DNA of 64,000 nt from Annona cherimola (lineage: Eukaryota; Streptophyta; Magnoliopsida; Magnoliales; Annonaceae): positions 18,143,764 through 18,207,763 of the forward strand of contig CM059972.1 of assembly GCA_030490835.1 (NCBI GenBank), in the 5' to 3' direction. The translations under genes and the position numbers were made by a program. Positions 23,766 to 34,850 of this stretch are shown piece by piece. Each line of letters begins with the position of its first letter. The first letter of the stretch is position 1. Under the pieces are notes generated by a model. It had not been told where the DNA came from and searched no databases. It was given only the letters and a program-made list of their open reading frames with translations.

Positions 23766-24363
23766 CAGGGTGTTAATGGTCATGATTAACCTATCAACTC
23801 GTTTGTCCAATTCGTTTATAAATGAGTTTAGGTTGAAATTTTTGAATAAATGAATAATGATCCACCAACCCATTTAACCATTTAATTAAATAAACAGATT
23901 AAGATTGAAATTTTATAATTCATCAACCTGTTTAGTAACTCATTTAACCCATATAATCCGTTCAACCCGTTTAGCCCATTTAACTCGCTAAAGTTTTATA
24001 TATATATAAATGTAAATTCTTTAGTTAATTTTCCTCTCTAAGTCTTCCTCTCGTCCCTAATTTTCATTTTCCTGTTGCTGCACCAATTACATTTTTCTGT
24101 TACTGCCCTATTTTCATTTTCCTGCTCCAAAAATATCCTCGTCTTCCCTTACGAGATCATCGTCTGCTAAAGTCTAGGCCTTTAGGCTGTCTGTTGTACA
24201 ACTCGTTAACAAACTAACAACCCGTTTATTAAACAGGTCGTAAATGGGTTTGGGTCAAGATTTTTTAAATGAGTTAATAAACGGATTATAGTTAAGATAT
24301 TTTTAATGAATTAGGATTAGAATTAAGCTTCAACCGGTCCAACCAGATCCATTAACACCCCTA
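23766..24363. mobile_element. hAT MITE inserted in the TRF-like pseudogene
   Basis: Termini CAGGGTGTTAATGG and the inverse ending CCATTAACACCCCTA. Flanks GTTGTGTA (23758-23765) and GTTGTGTG (24364-24371) form a 7/8 duplication. Homology to the functional locus (near 43,820) is continuous across the junction once the element is removed. This is a third hAT family in the window. Confidence 0.85.
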
Positions 24364-24744
24364 GTTGTGTGAGATGAAAAGCATGTACCATCTTGTATTT
24401 TGATTTCAAAATGAATAAGCCTTAGTGAATCCTTAAGTTGACAATTTCAATAATGTGTGATGATGGTTTTTGTGCTCTAGAGAGTTGATCTAAAAGAAGC
24501 ACATGGAAAATTAGTACTCCCTAGACCCCAAGTCAAAAAAATCTAGCTAATCATGTCCTCCAAGGCAAATGTGATACAAAAATAGGGAAATGAATCATAT
24601 CCAAGACGGTAAATTCCAGCAAAACCTTAATTATTAACTTATAATACCTTGAGGTCAACACAAGTTGTCCTATTGCTAACGACCTTCCAGGCTTCCAGCT
24701 CTATACCTGAGAACATCCTCAGTCAGTTTCATAACCTAGGAAAG

Positions 24745-27157
24745 TGTAATGCCCCCACCTACGACAACACGACAACTCTATACGTCGAGCTTGTCATAGG
24801 ATTTCGTATTAGGAATCTTTTCAAAAGTGGTGAAGTCCATAACCTAGCTTGCGTTTATACCCCAAATAGTGATAAAAATAGATGAGTAGTAAAAAAAACA
24901 GTCTAATTTTTTTTTAATATCTATAAAAATTTTGGCAGCATCTCATCTATAACTAGGACATTTCCTAAATATAATCATTCACCACATAACCTTTTACATC
25001 AAGAAATAACCTGTTTCATTTATTCATAATTTTCACATCGTATTCCCCCATACTCCAAATATTCCTCCATCATACACAATACATATATCCGTATAATTCA
25101 CACAAGTATAAAAAGAAGAAATACTTCCAATGTCTTCCACGCCATACACAAAACCACATATACACATACAAATCACACCAATATAAAAAAAGAACAGACT
25201 TCAAGAATTTCAAATAAAATTATAGCACTTTTAGGTCTAGTTTATTACATCACACTTCAAACATACAAGAGCTCGTAGAATTTTCCACTTCGCTACCCAT
25301 CTTCCCAGTGAAGTCTCCATAGCTCTTGAATTCATAATATTCTACAATTGTTTAATGAAAACAGTGAGTTCAAAGAACCCAGTAAGCAAGAGTCATTTAA
25401 AGAGAAAGTTGAAAAAACTTCCATGAAAATACCATATATGCATGAGGATGAAATGCAATCATAACATGCATCATTTAATGACATAGTTTTATCTTTGATA
25501 GATGATACCTATCAAGTGATCACTCACCCATACGTTGGGCACACCGACTAGGCAACGTCAAGGACGGACTACCTGTCCAATTACAACCTTAGCGAAGCCT
25601 TACATTCATTCTCATGCATGAATTTTATTCACACAAATGATCAAATACATCTTTGTCATGAAAGAAGTTTGCTTGACTAATCATAAAGAAAAGATATGTT
25701 CCTGGAAATCAAGTTCAAAAGCATGTTTTAATAGCATAAATATATATGCATAAATGATGAAAATAGGATAACAGTCATTCCCAAAGATTTTATTGTTTGT
25801 ATAAAAATTTAATTAGAATACATACAGAAAATGACTTGATTTGCACATCTTTCTAATGGAACATATAAAAGCATAACATGAACATTCGTTACAAACATCC
25901 TTTCTCAAAGTAAATGGCAAAATAGAAATTCTTATCACGACAATTCATTGAATTCGAAAAGCTTGCTTACCTCAAAATCTTAAGTTGTGTCTTCCACTTT
26001 CTCCTTTCCTATCAACATTAACAATCTTGACTAAGCATTCACTTAAATCACCATGTAATGCATCCTAATTTTAATGTTTAAGGATGCATTAAATCAAAAG
26101 CTAATTTTAGCTTTCCTTTTTCAAAGAAAGTCCCCGAGACTCCTTTGATGAGAAAAACATTCTCATTTAAATCCCAATTTTAATTATACTGTTATTTACC
26201 TTACATCTAAAATTACATAGACCATTTAAGAGCATTTACTTCACTAACATTTTTTTCCGTCCATTGTCCATTAAATGCCCAACTTAAATATATATGTTAG
26301 GCATATTAAAACCTATTTAATCATTCTTATACTATATAAATTGGCTATTTAATAATTTTTGCATAAAATCCCAACACCCATACCCTACTTACAACTTAGC
26401 ATAATACCTCAATAATTTTTTCATTGTATTTTCAACTCTCCAAACATCTTAAAATTTACCTATAAATAATGTTTAGGTCAAATACTCTAAAAGCCCCGTG
26501 TTTAACTCACGTTTTTGGGGCTGCCTAATTTCCATGGGTTGTGAAAAATTTCAATTTTTCTCTTTTTACCTCAAATTGGCATATTAATCTATAACTAACA
26601 TATTCTAATAATATTTGCAACTATTATATCGTTATTTGAATTTTCAATTTTACACTTAGGCTTGATTTTAGCCTTTTATTTTCATGATTTATGTTCCAAA
26701 TATCATCTTATTCACAAATTTATCAAAAGCCCCATGGTTTTCTATCTATATTTGAGGGTAAAAATCAAAACTCTACCCATTTCAACTCTTGAATACCTAA
26801 ACGACTAATCCTACCACTCAAATCTATGTAATTTACTTCTATATATATTTATCTAAGGTATTTTAGCAATTTCTCCATGTGTCTAACATGATTTGGCAAA
26901 AATTGAAAAAAAAAAAAAAAAAAAAAAAAAAACCAACAAAACAACCCACCTCTCTCTTACCTCTGGCAACCGGCGACCGCGACATGGACGGCGGCAAGCT
27001 CTCCTTCCTCTTCCTTCTTCTATCTTTCTCCTTTCTTTTTTTCTATTTTTCCTTTCCCTTTTATTAGTTCGGTGCTCTGCATGTGCACCGAAAAGGTGCA
27101 CATGCAGCAGCTGTTAATATTTTTTTCTTTTTTTTTTCCAGTGGGCCGGGCCCTACA
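24745..27157. mobile_element. Solo LTR (2.4 kb) inserted in pseudogene exon 6
   Basis: Begins TGTAATGCCC and ends GGGCCCTACA, so the ends carry the TG...CA rule extended to TGTA...TACA. It is flanked by exact GAAAG repeats (24740-24744 and 27158-27162), the 5-bp duplication left by retroelement integration. The two halves of the exon 6 remnant join when it is removed. No second LTR copy, primer-binding site or pol-like frame was seen, so I call it a solo LTR from unequal recombination. The long LTR and TGTAATGCCC start resemble Gypsy-type chromoviruses, but that is only suggestive. A poly(A) run lies at 26907-26931. Confidence 0.85.
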
Positions 27158-28229
27158 GAAAGAGTCCAAGCTTGATTATGCTTCTTTTTGCCCCGACTTC
27201 TCACGTTGGAACAGTCTCCGTAATAAGCCAAATTATCTCCAGAGGCAAAGATACACCCAGATTCAAATAGTTTTCACTTATTCTTTAGTACATAATTCTG
27301 TTGCCTTTCTCTTTCATTTGCTTTTCCACCAACATCCTACAAGCAAAAGTATAGTTAGTTTATGTTCAATTCCAACAAAGTCATAAAAAAAATATTGTTC
27401 AATTCAGTTCAAAATAATCATCATCATTATAAGTCGCTTCCCACCTATGAAAGAACAACAACAACAACAAATAATAATAATAATAATAATAATTCCATCA
27501 TTCCATTGGTATCAAGAAAAATACAGTCAAATCCATTAAAGCTATCAGGATACTTCCAACAATTTTTTACAACATGAGAGCCGGAAGATTCATAGCACGA
27601 GTAGGAGTTGTTGAGTCACCTAATTTCCTCTCCAAATATGTGCAAATCATTTTTAAGTTACCAAATTTCCACTACAAATATGTGGAAATCATTATTAAGT
27701 TTCCTGATAAGTTTTGAAGTTCCTCTATAAATATCTGCAAATGCAATATGTCATTTCACAATAAGGATACCTCTTATTGAGATTCAAACTTTCAATCACT
27801 TGAAAATTATCAGCAAGGATCTTCCAGTCCATTACAGCAACTGATCTTCTTGAGCAGTAGACTAGCTGTCCATTTGCAGGCACCTAGAAGAATGATTAAA
27901 ATATCCACAAATAACAGACGTCTCTCTTCTTCCTTTTAACCTAATGCAGAATCTCCTCGATCTGCTTCAAGGCATATAACGGTGACAGGGTTGGGGGAAA
28001 AAAGCCAGAGGCCAGTATAATGCAAGAATTATGGGCAAATGACCAAATTCAGAAACACAATTAAAAATGTGCACATGGAGAGATAAAGAACATAAACAAA
28101 GGCGGAATCTTAGGAAAAATACCTCAAGCCAAGCATTCAACCGGTAACTACCAGCATCCGTATTGCCAATTACTGCTGGAATCAGAAAAGTCAATCATTG
28201 TCGCACAGGGAGGGAGAGTTTCATCAGCT

Positions 28230-29972
28230 TCAAATCCAGCTGTATCCTGGGGACTTCATCAGTCCTCTTTCCCACATCAACTTCCTCACCCATTCCGCTT
28301 CGTCCCATCTGTTCAATGAAGCATAGATATTTGACAAAAGAACATAATTCCCAGTATTCTCTGGCTCAATCTTGAAAAGATGCTGAGCTGCAATTTCACC
28401 CAGTTTAGAATTACAGTGCACTCCAGAAGCTCCCAACAAGGCACCCCAGATGCCTGCATCAGGTGCACTGTTCATGCTCTCTATCAGTGTGAGGGCCTCT
28501 TCAAGCCTCCCAGCACGCCCAAGAAGGTCAACCATGCATGCAAAGTGCTCAGTCAGTGGGGTCATCCTGAATTTTTGTGTCATTAGTTTGAAGTACTTGC
28601 ATCCTTCATCAACCAGGCCCTTATAGCTGCATGCATTAAGAGCACCAACAAAGGTAATTTGGTTGGGGGTAATTCCTTCTTCTTGCATCCTTTCAAAGCA
28701 TCGTAGAGCTTCTTCTGACAGCCCATGGTCAGCAAGTCCTGTAATCAATGCAGTGTAGGAAATGATGTCTCTATACCGCATTTTCTCAAATATGGACTGT
28801 GCTCGATCAATACACCCACATTTGGAATGCATATGGATCAAGGCATTGGCCACGGCAAGTGGGAGTTCAGAGCATCTCTCCTCCATATGCTCAGTTACCG
28901 AATTTGCTATGCCAGCATCACTAAGTTCTGTGCAAGCAGAGATTACCCCGACCATGGCCACATCATTGCCCTCCAAATTTGCATTCCTCATATCTTTGTA
29001 CATGTCTATTGCTTCCTTGGGGAATCCATTTTGTGAGTAACATGCAATCATTGCTGCCCAAGAAGTGGGATCCTGTACAGGAACCTCATCAAATATCCGA
29101 CGGGCATTTTCCACATCCCCACACTTACCATACCCAGCAATCATTGCCGTCCAGGATACAGCATTTCTCTCAGGCATTACATCAAAGAGCTCTCTAGCCG
29201 CATTAATATTCCCAGAATTCGCATACCCAGCAACCATAGCAGTCCAGGAGACCACATTTCGCTCTAGCATCCTGTCAAACAGTGCTCCGGCATCTTCCAT
29301 CAATCCCGCCTTTGCATACCCAGAAACCATTGCCGTCCATGAAACGACATCTCTGTCCACCATTTTATCGAAAACTTCCCGTGCATCCTCAACTGCACCG
29401 CATTTCACATGCATATCCAAAAGAGCTGTCTGCACGATCTTATCACCGGCATAACCATATTTGACGACATGGTTGCTAATCTGTCGCCCTTCTTTCACTG
29501 CGGGGAGGCGGGCGCAAGCCTTTAGCAAGGCAGACAATGTGAATGCAGTGGGCGGGACGTCGTTTCGGTGCATTTTGGCGTAGATGGACAAGGAATGGCC
29601 GAAGTGCCCATGCAGTGAATGGGAGCGGACGAGGGAAGTCCAGATGAACTGGTTTTGGCAGTGAGGAATCTGATCGAAAACATTGCGGGCGTAAGATAGG
29701 TGGTATGGGAAACGAAGGATTCGAAGGGTGAGCGAGAGCAGGAACTGGTAGGGTTGCTTGGACCCTGAAGAGATTCGCAGAATACAAGCGTGCGTCTGCT
29801 TTAGATGTTTGACGGTTTTGCTGATTTGGAGACAAAAGCTGAGGACAGACTGAGAACTGAGGGAGAGGGTAGGAATTAGAGTAGTATGGGAATTAACGGA
29901 TAACAATGAAGGAAAATCCGAGGGGATCTTGGAGGCTTTTCGTTGGAGGAGCTTCGTTACTGACGATGTCAT
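28230..29972 (-). CDS. PPR protein, PLS class with E motif
   Basis: Intronless, 580 aa. A serine/leucine-rich leader without acidic clusters (residues 1 to about 55) looks like a mitochondrial or plastid transit peptide. From about residue 75 to 480 there are tandem pentatricopeptide repeats of mixed P, L and S type, including repeated VVSWTAMVSGYAKAG-like units. An E-type region follows (PDAGIWGALLGASGVH, NTGNYVLLSNIYASLNRW) and it stops right after SPGYSWI. No E+ or DYW domain is present, so if it takes part in organellar C-to-U RNA editing it would need a DYW-bearing partner; that role is inferred from the family. The stop lies 40 bp from the TRF-like pseudogene. Earlier in-frame starts are not needed. 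No frame damage is seen. Confidence 0.93.
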   Translation of the reverse strand: MTSSVTKLLQRKASKIPSDFPSLLSVNSHTTLIPTLSLSSQSVLSFCLQISKTVKHLKQTHACILRISSGSKQPYQFLLSLTLRILRFPYHLSYARNVFDQIPHCQNQFIWTSLVRSHSLHGHFGHSLSIYAKMHRNDVPPTAFTLSALLKACARLPAVKEGRQISNHVVKYGYAGDKIVQTALLDMHVKCGAVEDAREVFDKMVDRDVVSWTAMVSGYAKAGLMEDAGALFDRMLERNVVSWTAMVAGYANSGNINAARELFDVMPERNAVSWTAMIAGYGKCGDVENARRIFDEVPVQDPTSWAAMIACYSQNGFPKEAIDMYKDMRNANLEGNDVAMVGVISACTELSDAGIANSVTEHMEERCSELPLAVANALIHMHSKCGCIDRAQSIFEKMRYRDIISYTALITGLADHGLSEEALRCFERMQEEGITPNQITFVGALNACSYKGLVDEGCKYFKLMTQKFRMTPLTEHFACMVDLLGRAGRLEEALTLIESMNSAPDAGIWGALLGASGVHCNSKLGEIAAQHLFKIEPENTGNYVLLSNIYASLNRWDEAEWVRKLMWERGLMKSPGYSWI

Positions 29973-30273
29973 TTGGTAGAATTTCAGTTGGAGTTTCTAC
30001 AACTAAACTGTCATGAACTCTTCTTTTTTGTAGTTTGATTGGCACCAACATTGGATTATACTACAGTTGAGATTCCGATTTACAGAAAATATGTCGATTT
30101 TCATGTCATGATTTTTCATGATTTTGATTTTGTACTAGAAACATACACATTTTCTGAGATTCATCATTCATGTATCGATTCAGGTTCCTAGCGTTTCCCT
30201 CAACATTTTCTGTGATCCATAACTGTTACGGGTCTTCTGAATCTTTAATATGAATCTGCACCGCACATGGGCC
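29973..30273 (-). promoter_or_regulatory. Upstream region of the PLS-class PPR gene
   Basis: About 300 bp between the PPR start codon and the hAT element, so the promoter must lie here or inside the transposon. No clear TATA box is seen. Confidence 0.3.
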
Positions 30274-30291
30274 TAAGATGGGTGGGAATCG

Positions 30292-31526
30292 GTGCGGACC
30301 CTATTTTATACCATGGTAGCGCAAAGATAGGCAATCGACGGAGCAGGTCGAGGATGTCAAATTTTTTGAAGACTTCGGATCGGAGCGGACAGACCAATCC
30401 TCGGACCTCCTTATACCTGCTTGACTCGCATATGTAAGAAAATCTAAAAGCCCAAACCGGCTAGCCGAACCCATGACTAGAGGTGCAACTCAGTATGGGT
30501 ACCCTCGGGTAGAGGTGGAACCTACCCTTACCCATTTTTTAAAAACTTCTATTCTATCCTATTTTAGACCGGGTCGGTCCGGAGCCTACCCTACCTTATT
30601 TTCTTAAGAGCGGGTCGGTTCCAGTTCGGTTCCAAATCGGTTCCTAAAAAAGTCATGCATTCAAATATATCTGTTATATTAATGCTAAATCCATACAATT
30701 TATCTCTATGAAATGTATCAAATAAGTGTAATCTATTTTCATATACTATACAATACAATCTCAATCCAGCAAAACAACCTCACCGAAATATTGAAATCAG
30801 GCTAGATTAATGAACTGAAAACGGACTTCATATATTCCAATCATGAAATCAGAATGTAAACGGCTGAGGAATTGCTTGGCTGTACTTACTCAATCGCAGC
30901 CTAGCTGAGGAATTGCCGAATGGAGATGGGAGTGGGTTTGATTTGGGAAGGATCGCTTCGATTTTTTTTTTTCGCAGGCAACAACGAAGGCAGTAGTGAC
31001 GCAAGCAACGACGAAGATGCAAGCGACAAACAGAGATGCAGGCGGCGACGACGCAGGTGGCAGCGACGGAGGCGGCAAACAGAGATGCGGGCGGCAACGA
31101 CGCAGGCGGCAAACAAAGACGTAGGCGAACACGATCAGAGGCTACTACGAATTCCAAAAATCGAGTTTGGAATGGATGATTTTAGGGCACGAATTCCAGA
31201 AATCTGAGGCTGCGCGTCAGCGACGAGAGAGATGGAGAACAGCTGAATAGGGCAGTGCCCACTACGCGTTGGCGACGAGAGGAGAGATGGAGATCAAATT
31301 CGGCGAGAGAGAATAGGAGAAGGGAGATAGAGATGCTGCAGAGTGCAAATGCGCGATTTTAGGGGAGTTGTGTCAGCAGGGAGGGAGAGAGAGGGGGAGA
31401 GAGAGAGGGAGAGAGATCACCGAGCCTTGTTGCCGTGGAGGGGAGTTGTGCGGGCGCCGCAAACTGTGGAGGGGAGCTCTGCCGGATCGTCGCGAATTGT
31501 GGAGGGGAGTTATGCCAGCGGGGAGG

Positions 31527-31571
<45 letters not shown>

Positions 31572-32071
31572 CTTGTTGCCGTGGACGGGAGCTGTGCCGG
31601 CGCCGCTACCGATTTTCTACCGCCCGCCGCATAGGAGAAACGAATTGGGGATTAGGGCTGGAGCCTGGTCGTGGTCGGCTAGAGAAGAAATTAGATTATG
31701 TATTATTATATATAATATATATGAAATCCGGGTCGGTTCCGGGTACCCAGAACCGGAACCGACCCCTACCCGAAATTGACCGGGTATTTTACCCGAGGAA
31801 CCGAACCGAACCTATCCTATTTAGGGTACCCAGCGGGTCGACCCGCAGGTACCCGGACCAAGTTGCACCCCTACCCGTGACCACCCCCCCCCGACCCGAC
31901 TCTATTTTGTACCATGGTGGGGCAGAGATATGCATTCAACAAGGCAAATCAAGGATGTTAAATTTTTTGAAGACTTTGGATCAGAGCGAACAGACCAATC
32001 CTCGGACCCCCTTATACCCGCTAGACTTGCATATGTAAGAAAATCTAAAAGCCCTAACGGCTAACCCTAGT
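30292..32071. repeat. Direct repeat pair in the 5' end of the hAT transposon
   Basis: 30292-30470 and 31903-32071 are about 88% alike, beginning TATTTTATACCATGG and containing TTTTTTGAAGACTT and CAGACCAATCCTCGGACC. Removing the 30478-31873 element and one duplication leaves the two as adjacent tandem copies with a period near 207 bp. They are therefore an internal tandem duplication and not LTRs. Confidence 0.8.
30478..31873. mobile_element. hAT element, family 2 termini, nested in the hAT transposon
   Basis: 1,396 bp with termini TAGAGGTGCAACTC and the inverse ending GTTGCACCCCTA. Flanks CCCATGAC (30470-30477) and CCCGTGAC (31874-31881) form a 7/8 duplication. The outer thirds are GGGTACC/GGTCGG-rich. 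The core (about 30960-31680) is GC-rich and carries a degenerate minisatellite of CGGCAAACAGAGATGC-type units, (GA)n at 31383-31412 and 31528-31566, and repeats of GTGGAGGGGAGTT. The core may be captured host DNA. No domain is recognised in its frames. Confidence 0.85.
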
Positions 32072-32585
32072 CACTCAGTCTGGCCTGCAGATTCGTCTCC
32101 GACAAGCAAAAAGCTTCTCTTCTCCCGCGTCGACATGCAGTTTGCTTCTCGTCTCTGGTGTTGGCGTGCCTAGCTTCTCCATTGTCTCCATGTTGCCGCC
32201 GTCTTCCTCTTCAACGACCTTTCTTTTGGTGATAGGAATTTCCATTCCCCCCTTTTCTATTTCAATTTTTCCTTCCCCTTTCTCAATTTTCATTCGTCTC
32301 CCCTATTTCCGATTACATTAACGATTTCAACAATGATTTTGGGCAAGGAACAGCTACTGTGGAGCTTGTATTTTGTTGTGATTAGGTAACAATATCCAAC
32401 TTTTGAATGTTAAAACATGAATATTTTATAATATTGTTGTAATGATAAACTATGGATGATTTCTTGCCATGAATGTGAAGCTTTGAATGCTATGTGTTTG
32501 AATTTTGATTATTTGCTATTAGAATAATTCATATTCTATGTCCACATAATCTTATTGTTTACTTGATTACATCAATTGGATATGT

Positions 32586-34850
32586 TTGAATCTTGATTAC
32601 TTGCTATTGGAATTATTTTTAGGAATTATATTAGATATGACAAAAGATAAAAATATGAGTTCCAATGTGGATGAGAAGGAAGTGGTTGATGTAGATGAAG
32701 AAAATATTACTCTAATTGCTCCGAAAAGACTACAAATGATGAGGGTGATCCAGGTACTAATTACAAACTTACATCTTCAGTTTGAAAGCATTTTATCAAA
32801 AATGAAAAGAAATTTGAAAAAGAACTAACTATTTCATGTAATTATTGTAAGAGGTCTTTTAAGTGTGCTAGTAAGTATGGTACTAGTTGGCTTTCAAGGC
32901 ATATCAAAAGATGAAACGCTTTTCCAAAATATGGGCAAAATAAGAGTCAAAAGTTGTTGACGTTCTCTTCACCATAGTCCAACTCCAATGAAAAACGGTG
33001 TATTGATATCTAGGAATTTGATCAAGCTAAATGCAGACAATAACCTGCTGAAATAATCATCACAGGTGAAAAACCATTTAAGATTGTGGAGCATGAGAAA
33101 CTTTGAGATGGGTTAGCAGGTTGCAGCCTCAATTTAAATGGGTAGAGGAAAACTATTGCTAGTAATTGTGTTGCAATTTATGAAGCTGAAAAGAAGAAAT
33201 TGAAAATGATCTTTAAAGATAAAGTTCAAAGGGCGAGTTCAACTATAGACTTGTGGACTTTTATTTCAAATGATGGTTAAATGTGTCCCATAACCTACTA
33301 CATTAATGATGAATAGAAATTATGTAAGAAAAATAATTAACTTTTTTATGCTCTCACCTCCACATACCGGTGATGTCATTGCTCAGGCAGCTAAGGATTG
33401 TTTGTTAAGTTGGGAGTTGAATAAAATCACTACTTTAACTGTAGATAATGCATCTGCAAACGATGTTACATTCAAAATTCCTAGGAGAATGTTAGTAAAA
33501 AGAGGGTTTTTAGCAGGTGAGGTTGACCACTTTCATGTACGTTGTGCTACTCACATTATTAACTTGATCATGCGAGAAGGGCTAAATGAAGTTACTGAAA
33601 CAATTAGCAGTTGAGAATTGTTTGTTAAGTTGGGGGTTGAATAGAATCACCAATTTGACTGTCGGTAATGCATCTACAAACAGTGTTACATTGAAAATTA
33701 TAAAGAAAATATTAGTAAATAGACAGTTTTTAGTAGGTGAGGGTGGCTACTTTCACGTACATTGTGTTGTTCACATTATTAACTCGATCGTGCGAGAAGG
33801 GCTAAATGAAGTTAATGAATCAATTAACAAAATCCGGAGGTGTGTCAGATTTGTAAGAGGCTCCCCCACAAAGAGAACACAGTTTTAAAGTATGTTGTGA
33901 GAAATAATGAATTAATTCCAAGCTTGGGTTATCATGGATGTACCTACAATGTGGAATTTTACTTACTTAATGTTGGAAAAGATTTAAAGTATCAAAAAGT
34001 TTTTGACCGTCTTATGTTTGATGATACTGCATTTGCAAAAGAAGATAATCATTCAAATGGTGATTGGATAATTGGTCAAGCCATGTGTTCTTTTTTTGTA
34101 GCATTTTTATGAAATTACAAATACATTATTTGGAACCTCATATGTTACTTCCTCTCTTTACTTGGATGAGGTTTATAAGATTGAAATGTTTTTGTTTGAA
34201 TTTTCTACTTCAAAAGATCTAATCCTTAGAAACATGTCCAGAAAGATGAAAGAGAAATTTAATAAGTATTGGGGTAACATATGGCTATTGATTGCAAATG
34301 TTTTGGATCCAAGATGTAAGTTGAAGTTTCTAAAAAATTTCTATTCACAAGTTTATGATATTAACAAGGTTAAGGAAATCATTAATAGTGTAAGAATTAA
34401 ATTTGAAAACCCTTTTCAAGGTTTATGAGTTTAAATTCTCTACATCAAGCAAGACAAAAGTAGAAGCCCCAACACAAGCAAAAGCGAAAGCACCTTCAAG
34501 ATCAGCATATTTGAAATTTTTGATAATAAATGAGATACAAAATGAGAAAATAAAAATTAATTGGTACTTAGAAGAGTATATTATGGTGGAGGATGATGGT
34601 TTTGACATCTTGACATGGTAGAAAGTAAGTGCTTATAAATATAAAGTATTGTCTCACATGACAAGTGATTTATTGCCCATTCCCGTGTTCACTATTGCTT
34701 CAGAATCAATTTTTAGTACTAGTGGATAAGTGCTTGATTCATATAGGAGTTTCTTGTCTCTAAGACTTGTGAAATACTTAATTTGTGCTCAAGATTGGAT
34801 GAGATCAATACCAAAAGTAGATGAATTTAAAGAGGATGCATAAGAACTTA
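32586..34850 (+). pseudogene. hAT transposase (RICESLEEPER/DAYSLEEPER-like) pseudogene
   Basis: Fragments in the right order over three frames: a BED-type zinc finger at about 32829-32915 (CNYCKRSF ... SWLSRHIKR), an STIDLWTFISNDG block at about 33237, CLLSWELNKITTLTVDNAS and HFHVRCATHIIN at about 33397-33570, a KMKEKFNKYWGNIWLLIANVLDPR-type block at about 34240-34320, and the C-terminal dimerisation region at about 34555-34850 (FDILTW, SDLLPIPVF, ASESIFSTSG, VKYLICAQDW). There are in-frame stops after FDILTW and after FSTSG, and frameshifts elsewhere. A 220-bp segment is tandemly duplicated. It cannot encode an active transposase. Confidence 0.9.
33391..33830 (+). repeat. 220-bp tandem duplication inside the transposase pseudogene
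   Basis: 33391-33610 and 33611-33830 are two diverged copies of the same catalytic-core segment; both begin near ATTGTTTGTTAAGTTGGG and both contain CGAGAAGGGCTAAATGAAGT. The period of 220 is not a multiple of three, so the duplication alone shifts the frame. Confidence 0.9.

Larger units (their letters stand above)
22130..28190 (-). pseudogene. Decayed duplicate of the TRF-like MYB gene (3' half)
   Basis: Collinear with 42,040-49,540, introns included, so it arose from copied DNA and not through an RNA intermediate. Recognisable parts, reading leftwards: exon 3 remnant at about 28125-28174 with its acceptor kept; start of exon 4 at about 27880-27965; exon 6 from its acceptor at 27336 down to 27163, continuing at 24739 to its donor at 24648; exon 7 remnant at about 23685-23732, again beside a GA-repeat; exon 8 remnant at about 23310-23455. 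Exons 1-2, most of exon 4 and exon 5 are missing. Four insertions break it: about 22205-22528, about 22598-23300, 23766-24363 and 24745-27157. The coding frame is lost throughout. The copy ends about 40 bp from the PPR stop codon at 28230. Confidence 0.85.

Noticed and set aside
24649..24885. Plus-strand open frame of 78 codons
   Set aside because: Lies across the junction of the exon 6 remnant and the solo LTR; antisense to the pseudogene.
27967..28194. Minus-strand open frame with a YRLNAWLE peptide
   Set aside because: It is the exon 3 remnant of the TRF-like pseudogene plus intron, not a separate gene.
30849..31779. Open frames of 80-231 codons in the nested hAT element
   Set aside because: Produced by GA-rich and GC-rich repeats; peptides are Arg/Glu or Ala/Cys repeats without a domain.
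30292..32071. LTR pair of a retrotransposon
   Set aside because: The repeats lack TG...CA ends, and the DNA between them is a hAT element with its own 8-bp duplication.
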